Source: Struthidea cinerea
Lineage: Eukaryota; Chordata; Aves; Passeriformes; Corcoracidae
NCBI GenBank assembly: GCA_013397865.1
Contig: VZTI01004089.1
Location: forward strand, 507,598-571,597
Direction of reading: 5' to 3'
DNA: 64,000 nt
The notes beneath the pieces were generated by a model, which saw only the letters and a program-made list of their open reading frames with translations, searched no databases and was not told where the DNA came from. Below are positions 13,101-28,100 of this stretch, piece by piece. The stretch's first letter is position 1. Each line of letters opens with the position of its first letter. Made by a program: the position numbers and the translations under genes.

Positions 13101-16100
13101 TTGCCCTTGGGGTTTTTTGGTTGTTTGGGGGTTTTTTTGCTTTTGCAGCTGATATTTACTGAGCTTCAGTTGGCATAGCTGAGATCTAAGTGAATTAAAT
13201 GGTGATTTGTGATTGTTCTCTACTTAACAAGTTTCATCCAATTCAAGGGTGACAGTCTAAGAATAGATATTTGCTTTTTAGTAATAAATAGCACTTGAAT
13301 TCAGTGAACATTAAAATATGATGCCAGAAATGCTGGAGAAATCTGTTGTGGAAAAGCTTTGAAAAGGAACACTTCATGAAGTACCGAAAGTGCTGGCTGC
13401 CAGTGTATTGCATTAAAAACTGTAGAGCTCTATTTATAGACTTCTTTCCCTCTCTTGTCATAAAGTGCAGTTTTCAAAACACTGGAAATGCAACTCTTAT
13501 TTCATTGCAATAGAAGAAAAAGATTGTAACAAAATATTGCCATTCTGATGTATTTTTAAACTGATTTTTGTAAACCATGTGACGTAAAAGATGTCTTCAT
13601 ACATGATACCCAGCTGTTGGGCAAGCTCTTTCCAGCTTCGTGTTGTGCCAGTGAAAGGGCTGTGGATAGTCTGATGATAGGAGCATTAGAAGCAGGAGAG
13701 ATTTTGGGGAGGACTTTGTAATGATTAATAAAGATGTTTTGTGGGAGAGGAGAATGTAAAAAATTTCTTCCTTTTTTCTCCCTAGAACTACCTTGTAGTG
13801 AATGATTGCTTAATTATAAGTGGGAGGTTGAGCAGCAGTTAAAACTTTTCATGCTTCTATTTATCTAACATTCACACAGCTTCAAATTAAGATGTTACTA
13901 ATTCTAGTTTAAGTACTTTAAAGTTTAATATGAAATTGTGCTGGTAACTTAACTCTAAAATCCTAGAATAGCGGGGTAGGCGAAGGATTTACTGCATCAA
14001 TTCTGCATTCCAATGAGACCTAAAAACTGATACATGATCATGGCATACAAGTAACATGAATGTAAAACCCACTTTTAAAAAGAGAACGGCATTGCCAAGT
14101 TTTGTAATTACAGCCTTTCATGCTGTAATTCAAACTGACTTAGGATCCATTATGTCACACATTTCCTTGTTTCATTCTTTTGACTGAAGTTAGATGTACT
14201 GGACTGGCCCAGGCTGTTCTTTCTGTTCCTGAAATGTTCCATACAGCTGGAGTAGGAATTTATTAAAATAGGTGTTTTGCAAATTGCTCTTTGTTTCGTT
14301 CTTCTTTAAGGAGTTTAAAGGTATTATTAGAACTTTTATCATATTAGTTGTGCAATGTTCAAAGGGCCTTACAGACATGGGTATTGATTTATTAAATCAA
14401 CTTCTCTTCTTACTGGTTTAAGTTACTAGGATATGATGCAAAATGTAAGGGGTAGTATTATTATTAACTTATATGCATTTGGCTATCATATGCAGATAAT
14501 AATGCATGTTCTTAAATATTTGCAGGATCTGGTTTCTTTGTGCAATTTCCATAACTACGATAATTTGAGACACTTTGCAAAAAAGCTTGATCCTCGCAGA
14601 GAAGGTGGTGATCAGCGGGTAAGTTACTGTCTGTGTTCAGTGAGTATTGCTTGCAGACTTCAGAAGAAATACGGAAAAGTTCTTCTCTAAATGCCAAACT
14701 GCTCAATGACATGTATTGCATCAAAGCTTTCAGATAATGCAGTTAGTGTACATTATTAGTGGACACTTGCTTGGGTGGACCACAATATCACAGGGTTTTG
14801 TGTAGTAGAATTTCATATTAGAGTTGTAACTCCATTTCATGCAGTTCATCTCCCCTGCTAGATTAAGTAGATGGTATCTGATCTAAGTTGCAAAGAGTTT
14901 TACTGTACTGGTTGCCTTTAATAAAGACTTGACCAGCTGGTGGGCTTAGCCTTTTTGTTGGGTGCTGCAGTGCACGAGATCTGTTTAGCTTTATTTTCAT
15001 GGGGGTATCTCTGACACCACATGACCTGCTGAGAGTTGCACAGGCAGTGAATTCAGGCATCAATAGTGCCGCAGACAAGAGCCTGTTACTTAGGGAGCAG
15101 CGTAAGCAGTCTCTGGGAATGAACTGAATCCACTCCAGCTACATTTACAAAAGATACAAGCGTGAGGGTGTTGAGATAAGGAAAACCTCTTTGTTTTCAA
15201 TACCATTAATGTTTTGACTAAGACATGAAGATTTCAATAGGTGAAGTAGAATGATTTTTAAAGTGCTTCTATTTGCATGTATACATCTAAAAATACCCAG
15301 TTTTGAATTTGATTTTTTGATAAGTGGAAAAGAGAAACTAAGAGTTTATGTGAAGAGCTGAAAAACTTGAGTCTGTTAGCAATGACTGCAAGTATGGATT
15401 TTTTTTTTCCTTCAAGTACACTAATAAATAATGTATGTTGCTTGAACAACTAGCATTCCTTTGGACCAATGGACTATGAGAATCTCCAGCAAGAACTTGC
15501 TTTAAAAGAAACAGTATGGAAAAAAGTGTCACCTGAATCAAACGAGGACATCTCCAGAACCGTAGTGTATAGAATGGAAGGTCGGGGAGAGCAGAACTAA
15601 ACGAATGGGTTCTAGTTTCATTAAATTCTTCATTTTAAAAACCCTCAAGCATCTCTAGATTTAACTTTGGTTTGAATATTGTTTACCTGGTGTTTCATTT
15701 ATATATACATTTTGTGTAAATTCTGTATGCTATACCAAAAAGATTGTCAAAGTTCAAGGGTGTGTGGGGAAAAAGCATGTGCAAACAACAAACCCAAAGC
15801 TGTAAACTGACTTTTGTAGTTACTTAGAAAACGTTTAGTTTAAAAAAAAAAAAAAAAAGTAAAGGTAAATCTTAAGTCTTTTTGAAGATATACCACAAAA
15901 GTGGTATGTATCTGTTTATTTTTGTTTATGTCTGAGAATTTTAAGTATATGAACTTAGAGGCTGAGCAAGAACGTGTGTCCAACTGAGCAGGGTCAGCAT
16001 GTAAAGATGGAATATTAATTAAAATATAAAATAGTGTTCAGCAAAATACACCAAATTCCTGAATTTCTAAATAATTGTATGTTAAGTGGAGATGGGTTCT

Positions 16101-19100
16101 GAGTCATGTTAGTACCACATCAGGGTTTTTTTAATGTGAGCTTTCAAACTTGAACAGAAATGGACCCTTTGCATATGCTGTGCTAGTGAAGATTATCTTT
16201 TAATCAGACCATTAATAATTATTAATGCTAATGTTGTAATAAAGAGAGCAAAAATGCCTGGGCAGTAGTGGGAGAAGTAGGGAGGAGGAGGAAAAAAACC
16301 TGTCTTGTTTGCAAGTTAACTAATGGAGCAGAGAGATTTCTGACACGACTATTTTGAGTGTCTCTGCTGCTTCTTGTGCTGCCAGCTGGTAGTTATGACT
16401 CAGAAGTCTGCCTTACTAATAGTGCTGTGCTCCACCCTGGAAAGGAATGTAAGCAAGCTGGGGTTTAGAGTGGTAATCAGCTGAGCAGTGGGCAGGAAAT
16501 ATGTTCAGAGGGAAGCATATAGGTAGATCTTACTAGAACTGTTTACAGTTAACTTATTTTTTAGCCATTAATGTGTGTGCATGTTCGTGTATGAAGATGA
16601 GAGGTTTCACTTACTTACACATGAGCAAATTCTTGAGAAGTTATCACTAACTGCTACTTTTTGAAATGATTTTGAGTTTGCAGCTCTGTCAGCTTGCTGA
16701 GAAAGAGGGCTTGCATTTTTCTACGGGCAGCTGCATCTCTTAAGCTGCATAATTTGATAATTTGAGTATGTGGAGTAGGGTGTAGCTCCAAATAATATAT
16801 TTAAGCTTCAGGTAGGCTCAATAGGCAGTTCCGGGCAGAGGTCAAAGACTTGCTAAATTCTTGACACTTGCAGGAATTAGATTCTTAATAATGCTAAAAA
16901 TCTTAGAAAATCATTCTCTATAAAGTTTTCTCCTTTATAAATTTGCAAATTATCTGATATGTCCCATCCCTAGGACACATCACACAGAGTCCTGGTTTAT
17001 CAAAATGGGGAAACTTGTCCAAGCAATGATAAATGGTATTAGCTGGTAGAGGATTTTAAAAGATAGTGACAATTCTGTAGTAACACCTTCACCTCTTCTC
17101 CCTGCTCCCTTCCCCAGTCCCTCTCCCTTTTTTTATTTTTCTAAAACTCCAAAATGTTGATATGTGAGTTTTGCCTAACGGCAGAGTTAGTTTTTTCCTG
17201 CCCCTTTCTTGACCCATCTGGATGTTTATGAGTTTAGGAAGATGCATAAAACAGAGCTTATGTTCTCTGAGAAAGCAAGATGCTTTTAATGAACTCTGTT
17301 TAGGTAGTCTTAGTTTTGCATAAACATTTGAAAAAGCTCTGACTAAACCCTGAATAATCTTCATTTAGCAGAGTATTGTAAAAGGATGGGCTTCCTGTCT
17401 TTGAAGCCTAGGATGAAAATATTTAAGCAAAACAACACAGAACATCAATTTTCAGTGAATTTGATGCCCTACTGGGATGAAGAGGTAAATGTGTGGTGCA
17501 GATGTCAGTAATAAGTGTCAGTCATGAATTGCTGAATAATAACTGTTCTATAATCTTATCTCTGATGATAAGTTCAGGTTTGTTAGTGCTTATCCTCAAA
17601 ATAAAGGCAACATGTTGAATTATAAAAATGTCTTGCCTGTTTGAGGATTTTACAGTAAACTAGTAGCTACAGAGACATAAGAAGTATTCAGATCCTGCAG
17701 AACTACTTTACCTGAAATGCCCTCAGTTGCAAAAGGGAACTTAATGTGTCTGTGCTGCTAATGGAAAGTATTTACAGTGGTGACATGTTGCTGGATGCAT
17801 TACTGATTTAACTAAAAATGGAAAAGGCAAGATGCAGGATTTACTTGATCTGATTCTACCCACCTTGATTTTTAGTACTGTTTGAAGCCACTTCTAAAGA
17901 TGTGGTTGAAGATGGAAGATTTTTCCACATGCAAAACTTGTGGTAGAGTCAAGTCCTGCATGGGAAATACAAAAATAAGGAAACTACTGGGTCTTTAATA
18001 TGCATCATAATAAGAATATCTAGGGTACAGCTTAAACAGCCTTTAAATAAATATATAGATATATATATTACAGTTCTGTAATATATGCTTTTGAAACCTG
18101 CCTCAGAATTGAAGGCAGCTTCTAGCTAGGAAGCGTCAGGAGGAGACTCCTCTGACCCAGCTGTTCTGTAACTTGCCCACACCTGTAGTTTCTTGCCCTG
18201 GCCTGCCGTGTGTGCAGAAGGCTCCTGTTCATGGCAGGGCACCTGGGCGGCCGAGGCCAGGGCTGGGTGTGCCGAGAGGCATCACCCATGATGGGTAGGT
18301 GGGAGAGGCCGGGGCCACGGAGTTTTAGCCATTCCATGTGTGAAGTCTGCAACGGTTTTAGTGTTCACCTGTGCTACAGTAATAGCAGTTCTTGATATTC
18401 AAGCATTTTAGCTGTTTGTTTGTTTTTCTTTGTCAGCATCATTAACATTTCATTAGAAATGTAAATGCTTTTTAAAGTTTTATTTTAGCATTTGTGTTGT
18501 ACCTTTTGGCTCAGTTGTTAAGTTACCTGTCTCGTTTTCCATTTTTCATTTGCATTGTATGTTATTTATGTATCTTGATTTCCAGCATGCTTATTTTTGT
18601 ATTGTTTAATAAATTTATTTTAAGCTGATTTTTATTGTATTTTTTTTTCTGTCAATGGAGAACAGATTTGTTCAAACACATTTTTTAGATTGAAGTTGAG
18701 ATAGTGAGCACTCTGTTCTAAAAAAGATTCTGAAAAAGTAGGTGGAATGAGCAGATTTAGTTAAACCAGTCATTGAAAACTTTCCTAAGATTTTGTAAAC
18801 CTTTTGTACAATAATCTAGTTATTTTTCTCTTTGAACTGATGTCTTAGAAAGTGGAAGGCAAAAATCAAAGAAGCGAAACTTTGTCACTGTGACTTTTTT
18901 AATAAAGAAGTCCTGGTGCAGTAGAGTATTAACATCACTGTGTATTTGTCTGGTTTTGAAGATACCGATTCAGTCACATGGAAAATGTGTGGTCAATGGT
19001 GCCAGTGCCAGCGTAGTAACTGCTGATCCTGAGCATTATGAAGGGAAAAATACAGCTTGTAATAAATCATGTATAGCAAGGGAGGTGGTCCAAACCCCAC

Positions 19101-22100
19101 ATTGTTTTGGTAGTGGTGGTGGGGCCTTCCTATACTGAGGATGGTCAGAATTGTTAATTTAGCTTTTCTGGAGACGGTTTATCAGCTGAAGTTATTTGTT
19201 CTGTGGTTGTAAAATTAGCTGTATGTTTATTATACTTAAAAACATCGTATATCAAAAGAGTTTGTTCTCTAAAAGTCATAAAGATGATGGAAGGAAAAAG
19301 AGTAGTAGGTACAAAGAAAGAGCCACAGGTGATTTACTGTAAAATTATTTTGCCCCTTATATTTTGGTTTTCAGCATGTATTTGTGTCAGAAGACCAGTG
19401 GGTGGGTGGGTAGATGAATAAAAAGGCAATGGATTCAGAGGAGGGTGGGTGGGAGGTGGGGGATGGATTATGTTGGTTTTTTATTGCTCTTATATCTCTT
19501 GGTCTTGATACATACATGTCATTGATGCACAGTAATTTGTGAGCAAAGGAATTAATTATGAGCATAATTTATGTACGATGTTTTAGTATCCTAAACATTG
19601 TTTGTAGGCTTTTACCGACTTTTTTTTTAATTCTAGAAAGTATTTCTGTAGTTTATTTGAAGGGAGTTCAGAATCTATTATTGCAGCAAAAGAAGAAAAA
19701 ACTTGTTTCAGCTGAGCTCATATTAGAATGACTTAATGCAGCTATTAATATGCCTTCAGTGCAGAGTCTTATTGGGGATTTGAGTTCATGAATGTCTATA
19801 GTAGTTGGAGGGTTGGCAAGAGGCTTTAAATTGGGTAGAAATCTTAACTAAAGCTTTAATTTTTTTATCGTGCTGGCATCTTGTCTGTTCCACATTGGTT
19901 CAGTCTGCAAAGCGCATGACTAACTAATGTATGTAAAGACACGGTTGAGTCATGCACAGCCCCATTTTCTTTCAGGAATTTGTGTCCCAGTCTATTGAAT
20001 AATTTAAATAGTCTAAATTATTAAACTACCTACCTTGAATCAAGTGTGGTTTCTGATTTGCCATTTGCTCCTTCTAGAGAATGTTGTGTGCAAAACAGAA
20101 ATGCCCTCTTTTCTTTTGGTTTTCATGCGAGTAGGAGTTAATTTTATTACTGGCATCTAATCCTGCTTTATGCAGACTTTTGGTATCACTTGGACACTGA
20201 GCATTTAAAAGTTTTTGCAAAACTTGAGTGGCACCGCTCTGCACATGGTTCAGCTACTCCTAAAAATGCCACGTGCGTTTGTTCTGCGTGTAGCAGGGGT
20301 TACATGATGGTCACATCTGAGGCTGCAGCTTAGCTAATAAAGCCTAGAATGGAGTTGAGTGGCAGAAGTGTGGTGGGGGGCAAGTTTGTTGGGTATTTTG
20401 TTTGTTGTTTTGTTTTTTTACCAGTTTAATTTAAACAGGACTTAATCGAGGCAATAAAGCTGTTGTGGGTGCTTGACCAAGGACAAGGCAGGTGGATGTT
20501 TGGAGAATAATAGACACTTTGACACTTCAGCACTAAGGCTGAGGAGGAAATGGGGTGTAGGAAGGACGAGGGGAAAAGGAAGTAATTCTAGAATGTTTTC
20601 CTATCCTCAGAAATGTTCCAGCCAAGCATACTTCGATGTATTTTATGTGCTAAGCAGGCACGTAGAGCAGCCTATCTGCTGGAAGGTGCTGCTTCCTGTT
20701 TTAGCTGCTGCTCTGATTCTGATGCAGCTGGCACATCGCTGTGCCTTCATGTGGTTTTACAAAATTCTTGTGCACACTGGGAATTGGAAACTTATCTTCC
20801 TATTGTATCTTTTCTTAAATCAGGTGGGTGCAGTTACTGTAACCTATCTGTATGAGGTGCAGGAGGCACTAGTGACTAAGCAACCTGAGAAGGAAACCTC
20901 GAGGTCACAGAAGCTGGGAGGGATCTCTGGAGATCTTACAGTCCAGCCTCCTGCTCAAAGAACCATCTAGTGTCAGTTGAATCATGTGGCTCAGGGGCTT
21001 TGCCAGTCAAGTGTTGAAAACCTCCAGCGATGAGGTTTTGTCATCTGGCTGGGTGACTTATCCCAGTGCTTTAATGCTTCTATTGAAGAGTTTTTTCCTA
21101 ACCTACAATTGGAATTTTCCCTTTGTAGCTTCTGATGGTGAATTCTGTCGTTTCACTGAGCATGATGATTTTACCACCACGCTGTAATCTGTTGGCTTTT
21201 AGGGAGTCCTAGAAGTGGCATAGGTAAAAATGGCTTTTCGTCAGCAGTAACTAGTATTTTCACTTCCTGCTGTATTTTTTCTACTGGATTCTAAGTATTT
21301 TTTCATTATGTCATTGAAAATGAAGTGATTTAGGGACTTGAAAAGGCCATATTCCCTTTATTTTTCTACTGAAGCACAACAGGCTAAATGCAAACGTGGA
21401 AGTGTGTTATTTGCTAAGGGATGGCATGTTACTGTTAGGACCCCTTGTGATCAGAGTGCTTGTCAAAACAATGAACTGAGAACACAAGTGGAGTGATAGG
21501 AAGAGATAATGTTACTCATTTCCTGTTGATGTCATTCACTAGCCCAGCTTTTTCCTTGAGGCAGGCAACTTTATTGTTTGTTCAAGAATTACTCATGCAA
21601 TAATCAGGGTTTTTTTGGACTCACAGACCTGCTTTTGGTTATATGTGTAGCTTTTACTTTCTGAATGGAAAGTACATTTCACACTTCTTTTAAAGGACCT
21701 TTCTCTTAAATTTCTCCAACCTGTAATTATTGCAAGTCAAATAATTAAAATGTAATCTTGATCTGAGAATAAATTGTTTCGATTAAACATGTTTTAAAAA
21801 ATCCCCACTCATGCCATTGCAGAGCAGGATTAAGAATTATGATTGAGGACCTAGAGAAGCAGGGTAAACCAGCTGAGTACGTTTTGTCCCATATACCAAG
21901 GCTGATGGGGAATAATATGACTGTTTGCAGTGTTTAAAGATAAAAGCAGGGAGGCAGAAGTTTTGATTAAGCTAATAAATATTTCCAAAATGAGGAAAAC
22001 AGGTATGGAATACATAGCCTAAGAATCAGAAGAAGATTTATAGCAACTTGATCCTAGTATTTAGAAGGAACCTTCACAGCAAGAGTAGAGTGCAAGCGTC

Positions 22101-25100
22101 TGGTAAGAGTTCCCCATTCTGCTTTCACCCGGTAGGGTGGAGTCAGTCTGTTGCTAGTGCAGGTGCCCTACGTCCTTTGAGAGCAAAGTCCTTTCTTCTG
22201 GGAATAAGTCCAGTTCCAAGTCTTGTATTTAAGAGTGAACTGTCATCCACAATTTGTGAAGTGCCTACAGGCTGGGAAGTGGGAGCATTGCCCCACTCTA
22301 CTCTGTTGTGTGGGTATCAGTGTGTCAATAGGTCCTTGAAAAGGCAGACATCCTTTTGTCCTGTCTGCTTAACACAGCTGTGTCACTAAAGCACCCATCA
22401 GCATTCCAGTTGATTCATGTGACAATTGTTGATCCCAGTCCTTTGGTCCCAAATCTTGCACTGTTAGTGGATGTCTATATCCATTACTTCAAAGGCTCTT
22501 GTTTTTTTCCCGGCATCCAGGATCAATGGCTTAGCATTCATTCCTCTTTTTAAGGTTTCTGTATATAGTCCCTATGCTCTTTCTTGCAGAACTGTTAGCA
22601 GTGGGTTAGTCTTTGAAAAGGCTGAAAAGGAACTACCAAAGTAGGTATCATGACATTTCTGTGATCGTTTACTGCAAGAATGATTTTACCATTTCTGAAC
22701 TTCCAGCCATCATTATTTACTGACAAAATATTTCATTGCTGATGAGAAATGCTGAAAAAGTTTGACAGTGGAGTAAGTGAAACTCTTTGAGAGAGTAATT
22801 TTCTTACATAACTTGGATGCTTTGGACATGGCAGCAACATTGAAGTATTTCCATCCAAGCTGCTGATGGCAAATGCATGCCACCTAGAAATGAAAATTTT
22901 CTTGGTCTTCATCTTGTGACTTGAAGGGTGGAAGTCTATATGCTTTAAATCTTTCATTTGATCTAGTCAACTTTTTGTTGAAATGCTTTAATTGACCTAC
23001 CATTCCTTTGTGATGCTGTTCATGGCCAATAATGCAGCAGTAACACCTTTGGTCATCCATGACAGGAGCCAGGTTGGATTTTTCTGTGACTGACTCCCTC
23101 TTGTTAATTCACAGTTCTGTGGAACTGCCTGATTCACTATTATTCACTACTGCTATTCTAACTTGGTTTTCTTTATTAGGTGTTCAAAAACCTTTCTTGC
23201 TGGCAAAATTTATGAGTTTATGGATGTCCATGAAAGGTATTTAAAAAAAAACACAAACCCAAAAACCAAGAAAGTGGAATCGGCCAACTTTAGCTCTTAA
23301 GGCTAGTGAAGGATGATTAAATGCTCAGTTGATATTTTGGAGGTCTTTCCAGTGATGTGCTTAATTCTGTTGTTTCTAAAAGCAAAAACTGTGATAATTC
23401 ATTGGTACCAGAAGAAATTGGAAACAGCAGGTGGAAGCAAGCATGGCTATGCTCACTGTAATCTAGTGAAAGCAGCTTTGGTACTCAGTTTTCTCTCTTC
23501 TTCCCAGTATTTGTACCTTCTGAAATCAACATAATCATCCCCAAAATAAAGGGATGGGGATGGGTATGCCCATACCAACATGGGTATGAAGCAAAGGATA
23601 AGACATTTGTCAGAAATTATTAGTGAGTGGCTCTTGAGATCAGCTCCCCTTCTGCCAGGCTCTTCTGTTTGTCCAGGCACACATGTGCATGGGCAGGGAG
23701 GCTCTCCAGTCACGATATTATCATCTGAGCACTGCTGAAGCTTCAGCATTAGGTACTGTAAGGCCTTTTGTGTTGAAATATTTAGGATGATCTGTTGTTC
23801 AGGGGTATCTGTGACAGCAGTATTGGCTGGGTCCATCCTAGTAACTGTTCTTGATGCTTCATACCAGGCAGTTTTTCCTGGAAGTTTCTTCCAACTAAAG
23901 ATTTCTGGGATCTAATACTGATGGAGTCAATGGCTCTGAATCTTGAGCTCTAATTTCTGTGGGAATTTTTTCTGTGCACCCCTTGAACCCATTTCATCGT
24001 TAGTATTGGTTTTATCTGCTAGAAAGGGGAAATACAAACCCAGTCTGCTTCCCACAACATTTCCTGCTGTCCTGCTCCTGATGATGGCACTGGAAAGGAG
24101 AACTGCCCCATCCACACACCCTGGACATTCTTACGATACTATGTAACATTTTCCCGTTAAATTGAGTTGGAATTCCCTGATTCCTGGAGGAGAAGCTTGT
24201 ATGCAAGGATCCAGTTACACTTTGCTTTGTGTGACCCACTCTCCACCTCTGGAGATCAGGTTCTGGAGTCAGGAATAGTGAGTGGTTGTTTCTTCTGCCT
24301 CCATCAGGGGAGGCAGAGTTGGGAGTGGGGCGGTTCAGGAACACGGCTGGCCAGAACAGCCTTGGCTCACGCTGTGGGGTCTGCACATCTCAGGAGTGGA
24401 ATAGATGGGCATGAGCTTTCTGAAAGGATCTCAGTTACTGAAGGTAAGTAGATGTTTCACTTACTCTAGTAAACATTTTGTTTAATTACTTAACTCTTAA
24501 TTCATCGTAATTAAATAGTCTTATCTGTAATTTAAACAGCATCAGCTTACTAATACTTTAGAATTAATCAATAGTCAGAACTGTAAATAACAAGGCATTG
24601 CAAATTCCCAGTGTGTGTTGCCATGAAACAAGGTCTCTGCTTCCGTCGCTTGCCGTCGTCAAGGGCTGTTCTGTATTTCAGGCATTTGAGTAAAACCAAA
24701 CATAGCATGAAGCAGACTATAGTTGTGGAATCACGAACTATATTGGGAAAATAGGTTATTTCAAATTTCATTTACAAGATTCTAAATCTCGTTTAGCATT
24801 TAAAAATTAGAATAATTAAATGTAATAATCTGTGAGCATGCATTGGCTGAATTAATTGTAGAACTGAGCTCAGTCCTATCTATGACTCTTGCTTTGTTCT
24901 GTATGAGTCAGAGGATATTTTTGGACACTGAAGAACTTGTACCTCCTGCCTGATAGTGTTCAGGGTGAATTCACAGGTAGAGAGATGATGTTTTAAGGAA
25001 TACCAGTGTTACAAACTCTTTCCAGAAATTTGTGTCCACTTGATGGCCATCTTATAAGCAAGAGGTTGGTGTTGGAAGAGATGAATTGTCTTTCATGGCT

Positions 25101-28100
25101 CCAAATGTCATTAGAGGAAAAGTACCTTCTGCTCACAGTTACTGCTTCCTGGGTCCTTAAGCTCTTTAAATTTTATGCAAACTAGTAAAGTAACAGAGAA
25201 GAAAAAAAGAGACAAACACTTGTGGTATTGTGCTCGTTGTTAGTAAGCATCATTTTTAGATATTTTTGAATACCTCCATTAAAGTATTTTGACAAAAAAA
25301 GGGCTTCAGGCAGAGATGGACAAAGAAATGCAGGTTACCGTAACATGTGGTATCAATACTCTTAATTATTTGCAATTTTGGGTGGCATAACCCAATACTT
25401 ATCTCTAAAATGTTTGAATCAGAGGGAGATACGAATAGTAGAAATCCATTTGATGCCAGTGGGTGGAAGAGGGGAACAAACCACCTCTGCTCAGCCTTCC
25501 CTCCAGGAAAGCTGCACTTCACTTTAGCAGCCTTAGCCCGTCTGTTTGCCAGTGAAGCAGGCTGACAGTTGTTCCTAGGTTGAAGAAAGGGTCCTGGTAT
25601 GAAGAGAAATCTTTGGTGTATATATTTGGTTTAATTATTTCGTACATTCAGCTGCATGCACAGCTTCTGTGACACGTTCCAAGACTGAGCTGCTGGTGCA
25701 GGGTTGTTTGAATGTTCATGCTCCTGTGTCTGAACTGAACCTAGTCAAAACTCCTTGCTCTGTTTTTGGATTTTAAACAGATGCTTTCAGGACCATTGAA
25801 TTNNNNNNNNNNNNNNNNNNNNNNNNNNNNNNNNNNNNNNNTTTTTGTTAATATCTACCAGCTAGTTCAGAAATGTAGGAAGTCAGAAGGAGAAAATGAC
25901 TAGCTTTATTCTAAAAGATTGGATTTGGATTTGAAACAGTGCGAGTAGTTGAATTGCGAGAAGACATTTAAATGCCTACTTGGGTTTTGCCCAGCTTTAA
26001 GTAAAAATAATAACTAACCGGTGTGCTGGCTTGCCTGAGGGTTTTGCAGCTCTAGCAGTACAGTTGGTTCAGAGCTGCTTTGTGTTTGGATACATGAAAA
26101 TACAGCCTGTTGTGTGGCTGCAGTCTAGACATCACTCACAGGAGAAGCAGCTTTTGGTATATGCATGGGTTGTGTTTGAGCAGGGCTGCTGGAAACTGGA
26201 GGGAGGAATAAATAAACATTTTGTTAGTCTGTTAGTTTGCTATCAACAGCACAAGCTATATGGATAATTGCTGTGCAAAAGGCATTTCAAGTTAATTCCA
26301 CCAGGGAGACTCCAGAAATAAACTCCGTGGTAGCAGCTTTGAAAGTCACTTGTGGCAGCTTTGAGTCCAAAAATAAACGCTGCACCCAGGGCTCGTAAAA
26401 CTGAAGGAGCTGGGTATCGTCCTCTGTCCCCAGCTGTGAAGAGGGAGGACCTTGCACCATCTAGAGGAAAAGAAAGGATAGACCAAGGGTTAGAAAAGGG
26501 AGTGGGGAAAAAACCTGACAAAATCTTGTTTCCTGTGTTAGTTTTAGAGCATGGCAGAGTAGACATTGGCAGATTCTAAAGTTATTTTTGCACTTTTGTC
26601 ACATTACATGAGGAAATAAGGATCAGTAGTGCAGAAAATAGCCTAAGAGGTGGTAGAAGTCATCAAGAAGAAATGAAAGTTTTATGGAACAACTAGCCTC
26701 GTCTGTGTTTTCAAATATATCAATATTTTAATGTGTGTAGGTATATGCATTAATTTATTCACACATCTGCTAATTATTTATAGTGTAATGGGAACAAAGA
26801 CTCTCCCAAGGAATTCTACCTTTAGAATTTCTTATGACCCTTGTGTTTGTTTGAAGTCAGGGTGGGAAGCTTTGTCAGAGGCAGTCAGTGTTGGGTTTCT
26901 GTAGAGGTACATGGGGTGATTTGATCACTTACTAAAAGCCTTACTTTTATTTAGAGAAATTACCTCCTCTTGTGTAACTTAGTTTTCTGTGGAATAAGGT
27001 AGTGCTGAGGCTTAGTCCAGAGGCTGCTTTGAGTGCCTTCAAGGACTGTCCACCCCTAAAAATATTCATGGACAGAACCTCACTAGCAAGCTCTGAGGCT
27101 ACTTCAGAGCCAGCCCTCACCTGGGTGGTCATCTAAACTAGTCTGGGATTCATTTATGGAATAAAATATGGCACTTAGATCTGGGAGTTGTGTCGTGGCA
27201 GGTGGCTGGCACTGGAGTGGGACAGACAGGTCAGGTCCTGGCTGTGAAATGAAGGTGATGCTTGTCTGGGCTTGGAGGGCTTAGAGCTTGGTTGGGTATT
27301 TGTCTGTAGTTCAGTCTTAGTTTTTACTTTGAAAAGTAAGTGTTTTTTACCCTTAGGTAATAGGTAATACTTTATTTCATGGGAAACAAAGCAGAAGCTC
27401 AATTGCAAGAACAGGCTTTTGACTGAATTTCTTTCCTTATGAAGTACAACTTACCTTCATATTGAACAATGGTATTTTAAAGGAAAACTATGGCTGTCTC
27501 TTTTAGACCTGAAGAGTCTGAATTTTTTTCCCAACAATAGACTTGTATGTGGACACTGGAGAGTAGGTTCCAGGTTAATGTTAAATTAAATGTTAATACA
27601 AACCTGGCCTATTTGTAAAATAAGTGATCCTGTCTAGTGTCTGAACATACAGATACCTGCGTTCCACTCTCAGATCCATCCCCGGTTTATTTTTGTCCTT
27701 TTAGGGTCTACCTGCATTCTAGTTTCAAAGCTGAAACTCCAAAATTCATTTTGTGCAGGTTTGAGGGTTTTTTTTTCCTGTTTGTTTTTACTTTATTTTG
27801 AAACCCTACATGCTGGAAAAAAGCCATCTAAAGGCTGTGCTTCAGTGTAGGTGAGTTACAAGTTCAGGGTGTAAAAACTGGATGACTAAATTGTTTACTT
27901 TGTGCTCTATATTTACTTTCTGTGGTATCTGTAGGTCAGCACTGCTGTTTCAGAGTTTATATTGGTGTCTTGGGTTTCAGGAATTGATAAAACAAGCATC
28001 TAAAAATCCGCAGTTCTTCCGAAGAGCAGGAGGAGGGATTGCTTTTTGCTGCAAACCCCGATGACCTGCATCAGGGGATCAGCTTTAGGAAAAGCAGCTG

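Larger units (their letters stand above)
7152..15453 (+). other. GLS introns 8-14, nothing further recognised
   Basis: The non-coding sequence between exons 8 and 15, in pieces of 0.25 to 2.4 kb. I see no named transposable element, RNA gene or second gene here. A G-rich run (seven G, T, six G) lies at about 11374-11388 in intron 11. The short open frames in this stretch either overlap the exons above or lack any family signature. Confidence 0.6.

Noticed and set aside
14619..14690. Read-through of the GLS exon 14 donor, 23 extra codons then stop
   Set aside because: The donor is strong and both GAC and KGA acceptors are clear. No known isoform ends here.
15842..15858. 17-base A-run as the tail of a retroposed copy
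   Set aside because: It lies in the GAC 3' UTR with no target-site repeat or upstream SINE or gene copy that I can see.
20473..20970. 165-residue open frame on the + strand
   Set aside because: No start context, domain or family resemblance, and its 3' part runs into a decayed CR1 element. It lies wholly in an intron.
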